Below, piece by piece: positions 43,708 through 54,282 of a stretch of 64,000 bases of DNA; the first letter of the stretch is position 1; each line of letters starts with the position of its first letter. The position numbers and the translations under genes were made by a program. Where the stretch lies: NCBI GenBank assembly GCA_938005615.1, contig CALLMV010000011.1:1-64000 (forward strand), in the 5' to 3' direction. This DNA comes from an uncultured Verrucomicrobiae bacterium. GTDB taxonomy: Bacteria; Verrucomicrobiota; Verrucomicrobiia; JADLBR01; CALLMV01. Under the pieces are notes generated by a model that worked only from the letters and a program-made list of their open reading frames with translations, searched no databases and was not told the DNA's origin.

Positions 43708-45153
43708 ATGCCCAGACGGAATGACATTCACTCCATCCTCCTGATCGGCTCTGGCCCAATCATTATCGGCCAGGCCTGTGAATTTGATTACTCAGGTGCA
43801 CAAGCCTGCAAAGCGCTTCGTGAGGAAGGTTACCGCGTGATTCTCATAAACTCTAATCCTGCAACAATTATGACGGACCCAGAGTTCGCAGAAGCCACCT
43901 ACATCGAACCCATTACCCCCGAAGTCGTCGAGAAAATCATTCTGCGCGAACGCCCCGATGCACTATTGCCCACTCTTGGCGGTCAGACAGCTCTGAATTG
44001 TGCAATGTCTCTACATCGCGAAGGAGTCCTTCAACGTCACGGCGTCCAACTGCTCGGCGCCAACGCCGCCGCTATTGAGAAAGGCGAAAATCGCGAGCTC
44101 TTCAAAAAAGCCATGTTGCGAATAGGTCTCGATGTTGCCCGCTCTGGTACTGCCCACTCACTTGACGAAGCCCGAGAGATTGCTATGCAGATCGGTGCAT
44201 TCCCACTCATCATCCGACCAGCCTTCACTCTGGGCGGCACAGGAGGTGGTATCGCCTACAACCGGGAAGAATTTGACCAGATCGCTTCCCGGGGGCTCGA
44301 CCTCTCACCCGTCTCAGAAATCCTTGTGGAAGAATCGCTTGTGGGTTGGAAAGAGTTTGAAATGGAAGTCATGCGCGACCGCAATGACAACTGTGTGATC
44401 ATCTGCTCAATTGAAAACCTTGATCCAATGGGTGTTCACACGGGAGACTCGATCACAGTTGCCCCTATCCAGACCCTAACGGATAGGGAATACCAAAGAA
44501 TGCGAGACGCCTCTATCGCCGTTATCCGCGAAATTGGTGTTGAGACCGGTGGCTCAAATATCCAATTTGCCGTCTGTCCAAAAACGGGGCGCATGATCGT
44601 GATCGAAATGAATCCGCGTGTCTCCCGCTCATCGGCACTTGCATCCAAAGCTACCGGTTTTCCTATCGCAAAAATTGCTGCAAAACTTGCTGTTGGTTAT
44701 ACTCTAGACGAACTTCCTAACGACATCACCAAACGCACACCAGCTTGTTTTGAACCAGCCATTGATTATGTAGTTACCAAAATCCCACGCTTTACCTTCG
44801 AAAAATTTCCCGGTGCAGACACCACACTAACAACGGCCATGAAATCCGTCGGCGAAGTTATGGCTATCGGTCGAACCTTTCCCGAATCCCTCCAGAAAGC
44901 ACTTCGCTCACTGGAGACCGGTGCCCACGGCCTATCCGGTGGAAAATCCGGCGGAGATACCCCGCCACCACGCACCGAAATTGAACAAAAACTGCGCACT
45001 CCCAACCCCGAGCGCATTTTCTTCTTGCGCCACGCCCTGCGCTCCGGATTTTCCATTCCAGAAATTCATGCGCTCACAGGGATTGACCCTTGGTTTCTCG
45101 ATCAAATCTCACTGATTGTTCAAACCGAAGAACAACTTCGCACCTGCATCTAG
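43708..45153 (+). CDS. carB: Carbamoyl-phosphate synthase large subunit, N-terminal half only
   Basis: A 481-aa protein covering the carboxyphosphate (first ATP-grasp) half of CarB. It starts with [20 protein letters not shown], continues through [16 protein letters not shown] and [20 protein letters not shown], then the first part of the oligomerisation domain ([20 protein letters not shown]). The usual protein is about 1070 aa. Here the stop comes right after [12 protein letters not shown]-like sequence ([12 protein letters not shown]), a clean domain edge, and the next gene overlaps the stop by one base. No second half or carA lies in the window. A split carB is more likely than random truncation. 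Confidence 0.9.
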   Translation: MPRRNDIHSILLIGSGPIIIGQACEFDYSGAQACKALREEGYRVILINSNPATIMTDPEFAEATYIEPITPEVVEKIILRERPDALLPTLGGQTALNCAMSLHREGVLQRHGVQLLGANAAAIEKGENRELFKKAMLRIGLDVARSGTAHSLDEAREIAMQIGAFPLIIRPAFTLGGTGGGIAYNREEFDQIASRGLDLSPVSEILVEESLVGWKEFEMEVMRDRNDNCVIICSIENLDPMGVHTGDSITVAPIQTLTDREYQRMRDASIAVIREIGVETGGSNIQFAVCPKTGRMIVIEMNPRVSRSSALASKATGFPIAKIAAKLAVGYTLDELPNDITKRTPACFEPAIDYVVTKIPRFTFEKFPGADTTLTTAMKSVGEVMAIGRTFPESLQKALRSLETGAHGLSGGKSGGDTPPPRTEIEQKLRTPNPERIFFLRHALRSGFSIPEIHALTGIDPWFLDQISLIVQTEEQLRTCI

Positions 45154-46151
45154 TGAACGTCCAAAGCCAGCTAGTTCCTCAACAAGCGCTGCGAACTGCA
45201 CTCACCTGGCTGTTGAAAATATTCATCAGCGTCCTACTTCTCGCCTGGTTTTTTTCCACACGAAATATTGACTGGCAAAATCTTAAATCTCTGTTGAGCC
45301 AGCTCCATGTCAGTCACTTTTTGCTGGCAACTATACTTTGGGTAATCCTGCTTGCTCTTGGCGGATGGCGCTGGAAGGTTCTTTTATCAGCACTCAACAT
45401 GCCTGTCACCAACGCCACATGTATCCGTCTCACACTTGCCGCGGTCTTTTTCTCTACCATCTCTTTTGGACCACTCGCTGCAGACGGCCTGCGTACTTGG
45501 TGGATGTCGCGCATCCATCCAGGCCGTACCACAGCGATAATTATTACTCTCGTGGTAGACAGGATTTGCGGCCTAGTTGCACTGGGAATCATTTGCCTAG
45601 CGATTTTCCCATCACAGTGGTCAACCTTGATATCCAAACCTTCCACAGCCGCCATCCTTGGAATTGTTCTCTCAATCTTAGGTGGAACGCTTTTGCTTCT
45701 GCTCTTTTCCCTTCTTTTTCGAGAATCCAATCCCGACACAACACCAGGCTGGATACAACACCTCCCCCTACAGAAACAACGCAAGGACCTCGCTGCCGCA
45801 ATCGGCGCTTATTGGTGCAAGCCCCAAGCTGCCGTACAAGCTCTCATGATCTCGCTGATCATCCAATCGCTTTCTGTGCTGAGCGGCCTTTTTATATTCT
45901 GGAGCCTCCGGCTCGAATTTCCAATCCTCTACGGTGCGTCAACAATACCGCTTATCAACGTCCTGCAAGCCCTTCCCATCACTATCATGGGCCTTGGCAT
46001 ACGCGAAACAACTGTCGCAGAACTATTCCGCCACATCACCCAGTTCCCCGAACCAGCACTAGCCTTCTCGCTTCTCAACCTCCTAATCAACCTGCTAGGA
46101 GCGTTTGTCGGCCTTATTTGCTGGCTCACCCTCAAAACCAGCAAATCCTGA
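45153..46151 (+). CDS. YbhN/UPF0104-type integral membrane protein (flippase-like)
   Basis: A 332-aa protein from the GTG that overlaps the carB stop (TAGTG); a longer frame would run inside carB. It has about eight hydrophobic helices. LGGWRWKVLLSALNM and SFGPLAADGLRTWWMSRIHP, then DRICGLVALGIICLAIF, are the hallmark regions of the lysylphosphatidylglycerol synthase transmembrane/UPF0104 family. ALPITIMGLGIRETTVAELF is the C-terminal one. Members move or modify lipids, but the substrate is unknown. No synthase domain is attached. Confidence 0.82.
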   Translation: MNVQSQLVPQQALRTALTWLLKIFISVLLLAWFFSTRNIDWQNLKSLLSQLHVSHFLLATILWVILLALGGWRWKVLLSALNMPVTNATCIRLTLAAVFFSTISFGPLAADGLRTWWMSRIHPGRTTAIIITLVVDRICGLVALGIICLAIFPSQWSTLISKPSTAAILGIVLSILGGTLLLLLFSLLFRESNPDTTPGWIQHLPLQKQRKDLAAAIGAYWCKPQAAVQALMISLIIQSLSVLSGLFIFWSLRLEFPILYGASTIPLINVLQALPITIMGLGIRETTVAELFRHITQFPEPALAFSLLNLLINLLGAFVGLICWLTLKTSKS

Positions 46152-46217
46152 TACCTCCCACTAAATTCACCAGTTTACCTCGACTCCTGAACACTGCAAA
46201 GTAAGGTAATCTGTAAT

Positions 46218-46472
46218 ATGATGAAAGCCAAAGTCCTCGTCACCCCTAAGCAAGGCATTCTCGATCCCCAAGGCGTGGCCGTCCAACATGCCATGTCCCA
46301 ACTCGGCATGTCTTGCGTCACAGAAGCCCGCGTTGGCAAAGTCATCGAACTTACTTTCACGGGCGAAAATGAACAAAAAACCCGAGAAAAACTCGATCAG
46401 CTCTGCCAAGAACTCCTGTCCAACCCTGTCGTCGAAGACTATCATATCCTCTGGGAGGGAAAAACAGCATGA
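46218..46472 (+). CDS. purS: Phosphoribosylformylglycinamidine synthase subunit PurS
   Basis: An 84-aa protein: KAKVLVTPKQGILDPQGVAV, then ALSQLG-type helix (AMSQLGMSCVTEARVGKVIE) and LLSNPVVEDYHI. These are the PurS fold and length. It bridges PurL and PurQ in the three-part FGAM synthase. Its last codons overlap the purQ start by 4 bases. First of the purS-purQ-purL-purF group. Confidence 0.94.
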   Translation: MMKAKVLVTPKQGILDPQGVAVQHAMSQLGMSCVTEARVGKVIELTFTGENEQKTREKLDQLCQELLSNPVVEDYHILWEGKTA

Positions 46473-47143
46473 AATGGGGCATCGTGCGCTTTCCCGGCTC
46501 CAACTGTGACCAAGACCTCTACCACGTCATTCGTTACATCCTTGGCCAAAAAGCTACTTATCTCTGGCACAAAGATACCGACCTCCAAAACTGTGACATC
46601 ATCGCCCTGCCTGGCGGCTTCTCCTACGGCGACTATCTTCGCTGTGGCGCAATCGCCCGATTCTCCCCCATCATGCAAGAAGTCCTGGCTCATGCTTCTC
46701 GTGGCGGACCAATCATCGGCATCTGTAACGGCTTTCAAGTTCTCTGCGAATCACAGCTTCTTCCAGGCGCTCTCATCCGCAACCGTACTCTTCACTTCGT
46801 CTGCCAACACGTCCACCTCCTAGGCGAAGGCCCGGCACTAAAGCAAACCAAACTCTACGTCCCGATAGCTCACGGAGAAGGCTGTTACTACAACAGTCCC
46901 GATGGTCTCAAGAAACTCGAATACGAAAACCAGATCCTCCTGCGCTATTGCAGCCCCCAAGGCACGATTACTGAGGAAGATAATCCTAACGGCTCCCTTA
47001 ATAACATTGCCGCCATCTGCTCCCCAAACCGCCGCATCTGGGGAATGATGCCCCACCCTGAGCGTGCATGCGAAGCTGCCCTCGGGTCCACAGATGGTCT
47101 CACTCTCTTTCGATGCTTCCTCCAACAGATCTCAACCGCATAG
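46469..47143 (+). CDS. purQ: Phosphoribosylformylglycinamidine synthase subunit PurQ
   Basis: A 224-aa class I glutamine amidotransferase. The features are GIVRFPGSNCDQDLYHVIRY, ALPGGFSYGDYLRCGAIARF, the nucleophile elbow GICNGFQVLCESQLLPGAL (Cys near 86) and the His-Glu pair in GMMPHPERA. It supplies ammonia from glutamine to PurL in purine synthesis. It overlaps purS by 4 bases and ends 3 bases before purL. Confidence 0.96.
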   Translation: MKWGIVRFPGSNCDQDLYHVIRYILGQKATYLWHKDTDLQNCDIIALPGGFSYGDYLRCGAIARFSPIMQEVLAHASRGGPIIGICNGFQVLCESQLLPGALIRNRTLHFVCQHVHLLGEGPALKQTKLYVPIAHGEGCYYNSPDGLKKLEYENQILLRYCSPQGTITEEDNPNGSLNNIAAICSPNRRIWGMMPHPERACEAALGSTDGLTLFRCFLQQISTA

Positions 47144-47146
47144 CAA

Positions 47147-49450
47147 ATGAACAACACCCTCAATACACAAGACACCTTCACCACAGCAGCGCGGCTTGGC
47201 CTCACAGAGCACGAAACGCAACTCGTTCTTCAAATCCTTGGCCGCAACCCTACATTCACAGAGCTTGGGATCTTCTCCGTCATGTGGAGTGAACACTGCT
47301 CCTACAAATGCTCCAAACCACTACTAAAAAAATTTCCAACAACTGGCTCTTCTGTTATCATAAAAGCAGGAGAAGAAAACGCCGGAATTCTCGATATCGG
47401 AGACGGATGGGCCATCTGCTTCAAAATAGAATCTCACAACCATCCAAGTGCCATAGAACCATTCCAAGGTGCTGCAACAGGAGTCGGCGGCATCATCCGC
47501 GACATCTTCACTATGGGCGCACGACCCATCCTCCTCGCCAACTCCCTGCGCTTTGGCGAAATCCGCGGCCACAACCCACAAGCCCTGCATAACCGGCGCC
47601 TGCTCGCTGGAGTTGTCGCCGGCATCGCTCACTATGGCAACTGCATCGGCTTACCAACAGTTGCGGGCGAAGTCAGCTTCGATCCCGCCTACGAGGGCAA
47701 CCCGCTCGTCAATGTCTTCTGCCTCGGCATACTCAGACATCAAGACATCCGCCTGGGCCGCGCCTCAGGCCCTGGCAACCCCGTTATTTACGTAGGTGCT
47801 AAAACTGGCCGAGACGGCGTCGCCGGCGCCTCCTTTGCCTCCCGCGATCTGACAGAGGATTCTAAAAAAGACCGTCCCGCCGTCCAAGTCGGCGACCCCT
47901 TTACAGAAAAACTTCTCCTGGAAGCCTGCCTCGAACTCTTCCAAGATGCAGAAGCCGTCGTTGGCATCCAAGACATGGGCGCCGCCGGCCTGACCTGTTC
48001 CACCTGCGAAACTGCAGCCCGTGGTAATTCCGGCATCGAAATCGAGCTCGACCTTGTTCCGCAACGTGAGACCGACCTAGATTCTTTCTCGATCATGCTC
48101 AGCGAATCTCAGGAACGCATGCTCATCATTGCCCGCAAAGGCCACGAGGACCGCGTTCTTAATACTTTCAAGAAATGGGACTTAGATGCTGCCATCATCG
48201 GTACCGTCACAGAAGACGGCCTCATGCGAGTAAATCAGCATGGAACTCCCGTGGCAGAAATACCCGCACGACGCCTCACCAACGAAGCACCGATCTACCG
48301 TTTATTGGCACAACCCCCTGCATCCTCCACCCACATCCCGCCTCAGCCAAATCTCAACAATTTAGAACTCACCGCCGCACTCGGCGCACTTCTCTCATCC
48401 CCCACCATCGCTAGCAAACGCTGGATCTACCGCCAATTCGACCACATGGTTCGTCTCGGGACGATTCTTTCCCCCGGGCACGATGCCGCTGTCATCCGCA
48501 TACCCATCCACGAAGACTCCGCCGAGTCACCCGCTTACAAATACATTGCCCTCAGCCTGGACTGTAACGGCCACCACTGCGCCCTCGACCCATACACAGG
48601 CGCACAACTCGCCGTTTACGAATGCGCCCGCAACCTTGCTTGCACCGGGGCCCGACCGATCGGCCTCACCGATAATCTCAACTTTGGTAACCCACACAAC
48701 CCCCATGTTTTTTGGCAGCTTGAACAAGCCACAGAAGGCATCGCCCAGGCTTGCATCCACCTTGGCATCCCCGTCACCGGCGGCAATGTCTCACTCTACA
48801 ACCAATCCCCCCTCGGACCTATTGACCCTACACCCACTGTCGCCATCGTCGGCCTTATCGACGATCCCTCCCACATCACCCCCAGCTACTTCCCGACTCC
48901 CGAACTCGATATCTGGTTACTTGGTCACCCCTACGGCCATCTGGGCGGCTCCCAATTTGCCAAAGAAATTCTTGGCAAAAAATCTGGACCCTGCCCGCAG
49001 CTTAACCCAGAACAAGAACTGGCCCTGCACCACCTCCTCCGTCAACTCATTGCCCAAGGACATATCGCCTCTGCACACGACTGCTCCGAAGGTGGACTCG
49101 CCGTTGCCATAGCCGAGTGCTGTTTCCACCCACTTCATCCTGTGTCAGCCCACTGCGACCTCACCTGCTTCTTGAACCCCCCAGCTCAGACCTGTTCATT
49201 TGCCGAACTACTCTACAACGAATTTCCCACTCGTGTTGTTATCAGCGCAAATCAAAATAATGCTCAAAAGATCTTGGAATCAGCACAGGCTCATCACATC
49301 CCAGCTACTAAAATTGGCCGCACCACGCCGCACGATAGTCCACTCACCCTCCAGCTTGCTAACCACAAACTAACATTCGACCGCGCGCAACTTTACAGCT
49401 CCTGGGCCACAGCACTGGAAAGCATCATGCAACTGCAGCCAACCACCTGA
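47147..49450 (+). CDS. purL: Phosphoribosylformylglycinamidine synthase subunit PurL (small type)
   Basis: A 767-aa ATP-dependent synthase of the B. subtilis type, which needs PurS and PurQ. It starts with [20 protein letters not shown], then [23 protein letters not shown]-binding [24 protein letters not shown] and a second half with [10 protein letters not shown]-like motif ([17 protein letters not shown]). Converts FGAR, glutamine and ATP to FGAM. Three bases separate it from both purQ and purF. Confidence 0.96.
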   Translation: MNNTLNTQDTFTTAARLGLTEHETQLVLQILGRNPTFTELGIFSVMWSEHCSYKCSKPLLKKFPTTGSSVIIKAGEENAGILDIGDGWAICFKIESHNHPSAIEPFQGAATGVGGIIRDIFTMGARPILLANSLRFGEIRGHNPQALHNRRLLAGVVAGIAHYGNCIGLPTVAGEVSFDPAYEGNPLVNVFCLGILRHQDIRLGRASGPGNPVIYVGAKTGRDGVAGASFASRDLTEDSKKDRPAVQVGDPFTEKLLLEACLELFQDAEAVVGIQDMGAAGLTCSTCETAARGNSGIEIELDLVPQRETDLDSFSIMLSESQERMLIIARKGHEDRVLNTFKKWDLDAAIIGTVTEDGLMRVNQHGTPVAEIPARRLTNEAPIYRLLAQPPASSTHIPPQPNLNNLELTAALGALLSSPTIASKRWIYRQFDHMVRLGTILSPGHDAAVIRIPIHEDSAESPAYKYIALSLDCNGHHCALDPYTGAQLAVYECARNLACTGARPIGLTDNLNFGNPHNPHVFWQLEQATEGIAQACIHLGIPVTGGNVSLYNQSPLGPIDPTPTVAIVGLIDDPSHITPSYFPTPELDIWLLGHPYGHLGGSQFAKEILGKKSGPCPQLNPEQELALHHLLRQLIAQGHIASAHDCSEGGLAVAIAECCFHPLHPVSAHCDLTCFLNPPAQTCSFAELLYNEFPTRVVISANQNNAQKILESAQAHHIPATKIGRTTPHDSPLTLQLANHKLTFDRAQLYSSWATALESIMQLQPTT

Positions 49451-49453
49451 CCC

Positions 49454-50920
49454 ATGCCACCCACACCAAGCCACATCCCCCGCGAAGAATGCGGCATCTT
49501 CGGCGTGTTTGGACACCCCGATGCCGCACAGCTCACTTACTTCGGCCTCTACGCCCTCCAGCACCGAGGCCAAGAAAGTGCAGGCATCGTCACCTCCTGG
49601 CCCGGCGGAGGGCCCTTCAAACGCCACCGCGGTATGGGCTTGGTATCTCAAGTCTTTGACGAAAACATTCTCAAGACACTTGATGGTGATCGCGCCATCG
49701 GTCACGTCCGCTACTCCACCACAGGCTCCAGCCTTCTACGCAATGCCCAACCCTTGGTTGCCGAGACTGCAGCCGGCCAAGTCGCCATCGCTCACAACGG
49801 CAACTTGGTAAACGCCGGCCCCTTGCGCCGTGAGCTTGAAACATCCGGATCAATCTTTCAAACCACTACAGACAGCGAGATCATCCTCCACCTCATTGCC
49901 CGCGGCTTATCCGAATCGGGCGGTATCCTACACAATGCCTTACATCGCATCCTCGGCGCCTACTCCCTCCTCATCCTTGGCGAAGAGGAGATAATCGCTG
50001 TCCGCGATCCCCACGGCTTCCGACCCCTCTGCTACGGCCGACTTGGCCAGGCCCACATCTTTTCCAGCGAAAGTTGCGCCTTCGATCTGATCGGAGCTCA
50101 ATACGTGCGTGAACTCCATCCCGGTGAAGTCTTTGCCGTAGGACTGCAAGGACCGCGTACCATCGAAGACCTCAGCCGCAAAAAACGCTCTGCCCTCTGC
50201 GTCTTTGAACACGTATACTTTGCAAGACCCGACAGCATCCTCGATGGTCACCCTGTGTCTGAATCCCGCAAAGAAATGGGCCGCAGACTCGCCCGGCTCC
50301 ATCCAGTCGATGCCGACATCGTCGTACCAGTGCCCGACTCCGGTAACTACGCGGCTCAGGGCTACTCTGAAGAAAGCGGCATTCCCCTCGAGCACGCTTT
50401 TGTTCGCAACCATTACGTCGGCCGTACCTTTCTTCAACCTACTCAACTCATTCGCGACTTCAGCGTGCGTGTCAAACTCAACCTCATTCGTCCCCTCGTC
50501 CAAGGCAAGCGGGTCGTCGTCGTCGATGACTCGATCGTCCGCGGCACAACCTCCCGAGCCCGTGTCGTCAACCTCCGAGAAGCAGGTGCCCGTGAAGTCC
50601 ACGTGCGCATCTCCTGCCCTCCGCACAAACACCCCTGCTTTTACGGAATTGACTTCCCCGACCCCGCCAAGCTCATCGCGAACCAACTCCCCCCAGAAAA
50701 AATAGCCGAATACCTTGGTGCCGATTCCTTAGGCTATCTCGATGTGGATAACATGACGTATGCAGCGGGTGGTCCACGTCATAACTACTGCACGGCCTGC
50801 TTCACGGGCTTTTACCCAGAACCCTACGACTTCTCAACAGATAAACTCATCCTCGAACAACGGCGCTACACCACGCAAAGTCTCCTCCCACCTCACGATC
50901 AACGCACACTCCAGCTCTAA
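49454..50920 (+). CDS. purF: Amidophosphoribosyltransferase
   Basis: A 488-aa enzyme for the first purine step (PRPP plus glutamine to phosphoribosylamine). A 12-residue leader precedes Cys13 in EECGIFGVFG, the Ntn nucleophile exposed after cleavage, as in B. subtilis-type PurF. The glutaminase part includes GHVRYSTTGSSLLRNAQPL. The PRTase part has the PRPP loop VVVVDDSIVRGTTSRARV and CPPHKHPCFYGIDFP. The cysteines in the second half (CYGRLG, CPPHKHPC, YCTACF) leave an Fe-S cluster of the Bacillus type possible. Confidence 0.95.
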   Translation: MPPTPSHIPREECGIFGVFGHPDAAQLTYFGLYALQHRGQESAGIVTSWPGGGPFKRHRGMGLVSQVFDENILKTLDGDRAIGHVRYSTTGSSLLRNAQPLVAETAAGQVAIAHNGNLVNAGPLRRELETSGSIFQTTTDSEIILHLIARGLSESGGILHNALHRILGAYSLLILGEEEIIAVRDPHGFRPLCYGRLGQAHIFSSESCAFDLIGAQYVRELHPGEVFAVGLQGPRTIEDLSRKKRSALCVFEHVYFARPDSILDGHPVSESRKEMGRRLARLHPVDADIVVPVPDSGNYAAQGYSEESGIPLEHAFVRNHYVGRTFLQPTQLIRDFSVRVKLNLIRPLVQGKRVVVVDDSIVRGTTSRARVVNLREAGAREVHVRISCPPHKHPCFYGIDFPDPAKLIANQLPPEKIAEYLGADSLGYLDVDNMTYAAGGPRHNYCTACFTGFYPEPYDFSTDKLILEQRRYTTQSLLPPHDQRTLQL

Positions 50921-50939
50921 CAACATACCTCCACTGGCC

Positions 50940-51880
50940 TTATTTTTCCCTGCGACAACCTTTCAGCCGTGCTGGGTGTCTATTACGTTTAACCCAACCG
51001 CTGAAGAGCAAGCCTCCATTTGCCGCATCTCGTGGTGCACATCCCATCCGTGCTCGAAACTGGCGGGAAAAATAATTTGGATCGGCAAACCCACAGCGCG
51101 CCGCCACTTCCGCCACCCCTAACTCCGGCTCATGCCTCAACAAATCGGCCGCCCGCTGCAGCCGCCGCTCCAGCACGTAAACCGTCGGACTGCGCCCCGC
51201 CACTTCACGGAAACGACGGTAAAACGTCCGCACCGACATCCCCGCCTCCGCTGCCATGCGCGCTACCGGCAGCTCTTCAGCCAGACGCAATTCAATCCAA
51301 CTGAAAAGCCGTCCAAACACCGGCATCGGACGCTGCATACGGCAAGATCCCGCCAGCCTGTGCTGTCGCGCCAACAATCCCACCAACAAAATCAGGCAGG
51401 CTTCCGCCAACAAATGGCCCCCTCTGCGCCGCGCGAAGCCTCCTCCTCTATTCGATCCGCCCACTCCGCCGCCTGGCGCAAACCGGCCGCATCCAAGTGC
51501 AGCCGGTTGGTATAACCGTCCCGCTGCCATCCCGCGGCCGCCAGCGTAAACAACGCATGAAAGCCGGGCAACCCGCCCAGCTCTCTCTTCAGATGCGGTA
51601 TCAGATCCTTCCTCACTAACACATTCACCAGGTGTAGCCCCCGGGTGGCATCATACCCATGCGCCCGCCGCGGATCAATCACCAGCACATCCCCCGCACC
51701 CACGCGATGCCGGTAATTCCCCGTCACATGTTCCCCGGTCCCCGCCAAAATGATCACGATTTCGTAAAACTCGTGCCGGTGCTGCGGTGTCGGCACCTGC
51801 CTCACTTCCCTGTGCACCACCACCCGCGCCCGCGCATCACGGAAATAATCCTTGTGCCGCAGTGCTCCCGTCCGACTCAT
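50940..51880 (-). pseudogene. AraC-family regulator split by a one-base frameshift
   Basis: The N-terminal part (51880 to about 51420) is an AraC-type cupin sensor: VPTPQHRHEFYEIVIILAGT, then DVLVIDPRRAHGYDATRGLH. The frame then runs to a stop at 51392. The C-terminal part continues in another frame (GHLLAEACLILLVGLLARQH) to a double helix-turn-helix (VARMAAEAGMSVRTFYRRFR, then VAEVAARCGFADPNYFSRQF). The switch is at a G5 tract (plus-strand C5 at 51418-51422); one extra G would rejoin them. It faces the GH78 rhamnosidase across 69 bases and was or is its regulator. Sequencing error or slippage are alternatives to true decay. Confidence 0.75.
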
Positions 51881-51949
51881 GGCAGGATTATGCTAAATTT
51901 TGGCAGTATATTCAAGGCAGCTCAACCCAGATGTGCTTGGCTAAAATTC

Positions 51950-54256
51950 ATGAACACCTCAACCGCTGATGCTTCTATCTTTAGAGATGTCCGATGGATC
52001 GCCTCACCCGTTGTGGGTGGCCCCCGCACCAGCGCCCCGGCTCCTTATCTCCGGAAATCCTTCCGCCTGACCTCCGCTCCGTTACGGGCCTGCCTACATG
52101 TCACCGCACTGGGCTGCTACCAGGCTGAGATCAACGGCCAAAGCGTTCATGACACCGTCTTTGTCCCAGGCTGGACGGATTACCGCGTCCGCATTCCCTA
52201 TCAATCTTACGACGTCACCAATCTCCTGCGCGGCGGGGATAACGCCCTCGGAGCGATTCTGGGCGATGGCTGGTATTGCGGCCACATTGCCGAAAAAGAC
52301 CGCCAGTTTTATGGCGACCGCCCTCGCTTCCTCGCCCGTCTGGAAGCCACTTTGCCCGATGGCCAGACGTTCTCACTGGCCACCGATGGCTCTTGGAAAA
52401 CCACTACCGGCCCCATCCTCCAAAGCGACCTGATCATGGGCGAAAGCTACGACGCCCGCTTGGAGTTAGGGCCCTGGTCGTCTCCCGCATTTGACGACTC
52501 CGCCTGGCTCCCCGTCCGTGTCGAAGCGGATCCCGGCGTCAGCCTGGTCGCGCAAACCTGGCCCCCGGTGCGTCGCCAGGAAATCCTCCCCGGCCGACCC
52601 TGTGGTCAGCAAAATCTGCCCTGGGCTCCCAAGTTCCATCGCTTTGACCTGGGCCAGAACATCACCGGCCGCCTCCGCATCAGCGTGCGCGGCAAACGCG
52701 GCACCACCCTCAGCCTCGTCCACGCCGAAGTCCTTAACCCGGATGGCTCGCTCTACACCGAAAACCTCCGCTCCGCCCGCGCCACCGATCATTACACGCT
52801 GCGCGGGGGAGACGCTGAAACTTGGGAACCTCGCTTCACCTTCCATGGCTTCCGCTACGCCGAAATCCGCTGGCAGGGCCAGAGCGATGATCTGGAGATC
52901 CTGTCCGTGGAAGGCATCGTGCTCCACTCCGACACTCCGCGCACCGGTCATTTTTCCTGTTCCCATCCCTTGCTCAACCAACTCACTCACAACATCCTCT
53001 GGGGTCAAAAGGGCAATTTCCTGGAAGTGCCCACCGATTGCCCCCAACGCGATGAGCGCCTCGGCTGGACCGGAGACGCCCAGGTCTTCATCCGCACCGC
53101 CACCTTCTTTATGGATGTCCATGGTTTCTTTCGCAAATGGCTCCAGGACATGCGCGATGCCCAAGGCACCGCGGGGGATATTCCCCCGGTCATCCCCCAC
53201 ACCGGTTCCTTCGGCCTGCCCGGCGATGGCGGCCCCGCCTGGGCCGATGCCGCTTTCATCTGCCCCTGGACCATCTACCAACGTTACGGCGATCTCGACA
53301 TCCTGCGCGATCATTACGACTGCATGGCCCGCTACATGGCCTACCTGGAAAAAGAAAAAGTGCTCGGCTTTATCCGCTGTCACCCGGAAAAAGATGGCTG
53401 GGGCGGCTTTGGCGACTGGCTGGCCCTCGACGGCAGCGGTCGGATCGATGGCGGCACACCCAAGGACCTCATCGGTACCGCCTTCTATGCCCACAACGCC
53501 GACATCCTCGCCCAAACCGCTAAGTTGTTAGACCACTCCGATGATGCCTCCCGTTGGCGTGCCCTGCACCAAAACATTGTTCAGGCGTTCCGGAACCGCT
53601 TTGTCACTCCAGACGGACTGATCGCCGCCGGCACCCAAACTGCCTACGTTCTGGCCCTGCACTTTCATCTGGTGCCCGAGGTGGTGCGCTCGGTAACCGC
53701 ACGGCAGTTGGTTCGTCTGATCGAACTCAACGGCTGGAAACTGGGCACGGGATTTGTCGGCACGCCTTACCTCCTGCACGTGCTCGAAGCCACCGGCCAT
53801 TTGGACGTGGCCTACCGCCTGCTCGAACAGGAGGCGTTTCCTTCCTGGCTCTTCCCGGTAAAAAATGGGGCCACCACGATTTGGGAACGCTGGGATGGCT
53901 GGACCCCGGAAAAAGGCTTCCAGGATAAGGGCATGAATTCCTTCAACCACTATGCCTACGGCGCGGTGGGTGATTGGATGGTCAGCACCGTGGCCGGCTT
54001 GGAAGCCGCTGCCCCCGGATACAAGGAAATCCTCTTCAAGCCCCGCCCCGGCGGCAGCCTCACCCACGCCGAAGCCCGCCTGCACACTCCGCATGGCGAA
54101 ACCGCCATCCGCTGGGAACTCAAAGACCAAACCCTTCAGCTCCAGCTCACCGTCCCCCAGGGAACCATGGCCACCCTTTCCCTTCCGCCTGGCTGGTCTG
54201 CTTCAAAAACCTCGTTAGAGCCCGGCACGCATGCCCTGCAGGCGGTCAAGGGCTGA
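51950..54256 (+). CDS. Glycoside hydrolase family 78 alpha-L-rhamnosidase
   Basis: A 768-aa enzyme from ATG 51950; the frame continues upstream but overlaps the araC start. The N-terminal beta domains (about 1-330: LHVTALGCYQAEINGQSVHD, then DTVFVPGWTDYRVRIPYQSY) precede an (alpha/alpha)6 catalytic domain. That domain carries VPTDCPQRDERLGWTGDAQV, the acidic active-site stretch, and TTIWERWDGWTPEKGFQDKG, then MNSFNHYAYGAVGDWM. A C-terminal beta sandwich ends the protein. No signal peptide, so it likely cleaves imported rhamnosides in the cytosol. GC-rich like its regulator, suggesting one island. Confidence 0.92.
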   Translation: MNTSTADASIFRDVRWIASPVVGGPRTSAPAPYLRKSFRLTSAPLRACLHVTALGCYQAEINGQSVHDTVFVPGWTDYRVRIPYQSYDVTNLLRGGDNALGAILGDGWYCGHIAEKDRQFYGDRPRFLARLEATLPDGQTFSLATDGSWKTTTGPILQSDLIMGESYDARLELGPWSSPAFDDSAWLPVRVEADPGVSLVAQTWPPVRRQEILPGRPCGQQNLPWAPKFHRFDLGQNITGRLRISVRGKRGTTLSLVHAEVLNPDGSLYTENLRSARATDHYTLRGGDAETWEPRFTFHGFRYAEIRWQGQSDDLEILSVEGIVLHSDTPRTGHFSCSHPLLNQLTHNILWGQKGNFLEVPTDCPQRDERLGWTGDAQVFIRTATFFMDVHGFFRKWLQDMRDAQGTAGDIPPVIPHTGSFGLPGDGGPAWADAAFICPWTIYQRYGDLDILRDHYDCMARYMAYLEKEKVLGFIRCHPEKDGWGGFGDWLALDGSGRIDGGTPKDLIGTAFYAHNADILAQTAKLLDHSDDASRWRALHQNIVQAFRNRFVTPDGLIAAGTQTAYVLALHFHLVPEVVRSVTARQLVRLIELNGWKLGTGFVGTPYLLHVLEATGHLDVAYRLLEQEAFPSWLFPVKNGATTIWERWDGWTPEKGFQDKGMNSFNHYAYGAVGDWMVSTVAGLEAAAPGYKEILFKPRPGGSLTHAEARLHTPHGETAIRWELKDQTLQLQLTVPQGTMATLSLPPGWSASKTSLEPGTHALQAVKG

Positions 54257-54282
54257 TTTGCCCCGGCACCGTTTCCCAACGC

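Noticed and set aside
45090-46151. Longer start for the YbhN-like protein inside carB
   Set aside because: The extra 21 residues are carB sequence in another frame. The GTG overlapping the carB stop is a standard coupled start.
51659-54256. 865-codon version of the rhamnosidase
   Set aside because: The first 97 codons lie over the divergent araC gene and do not look like protein. ATG 51950 fits the GH78 N-terminus.
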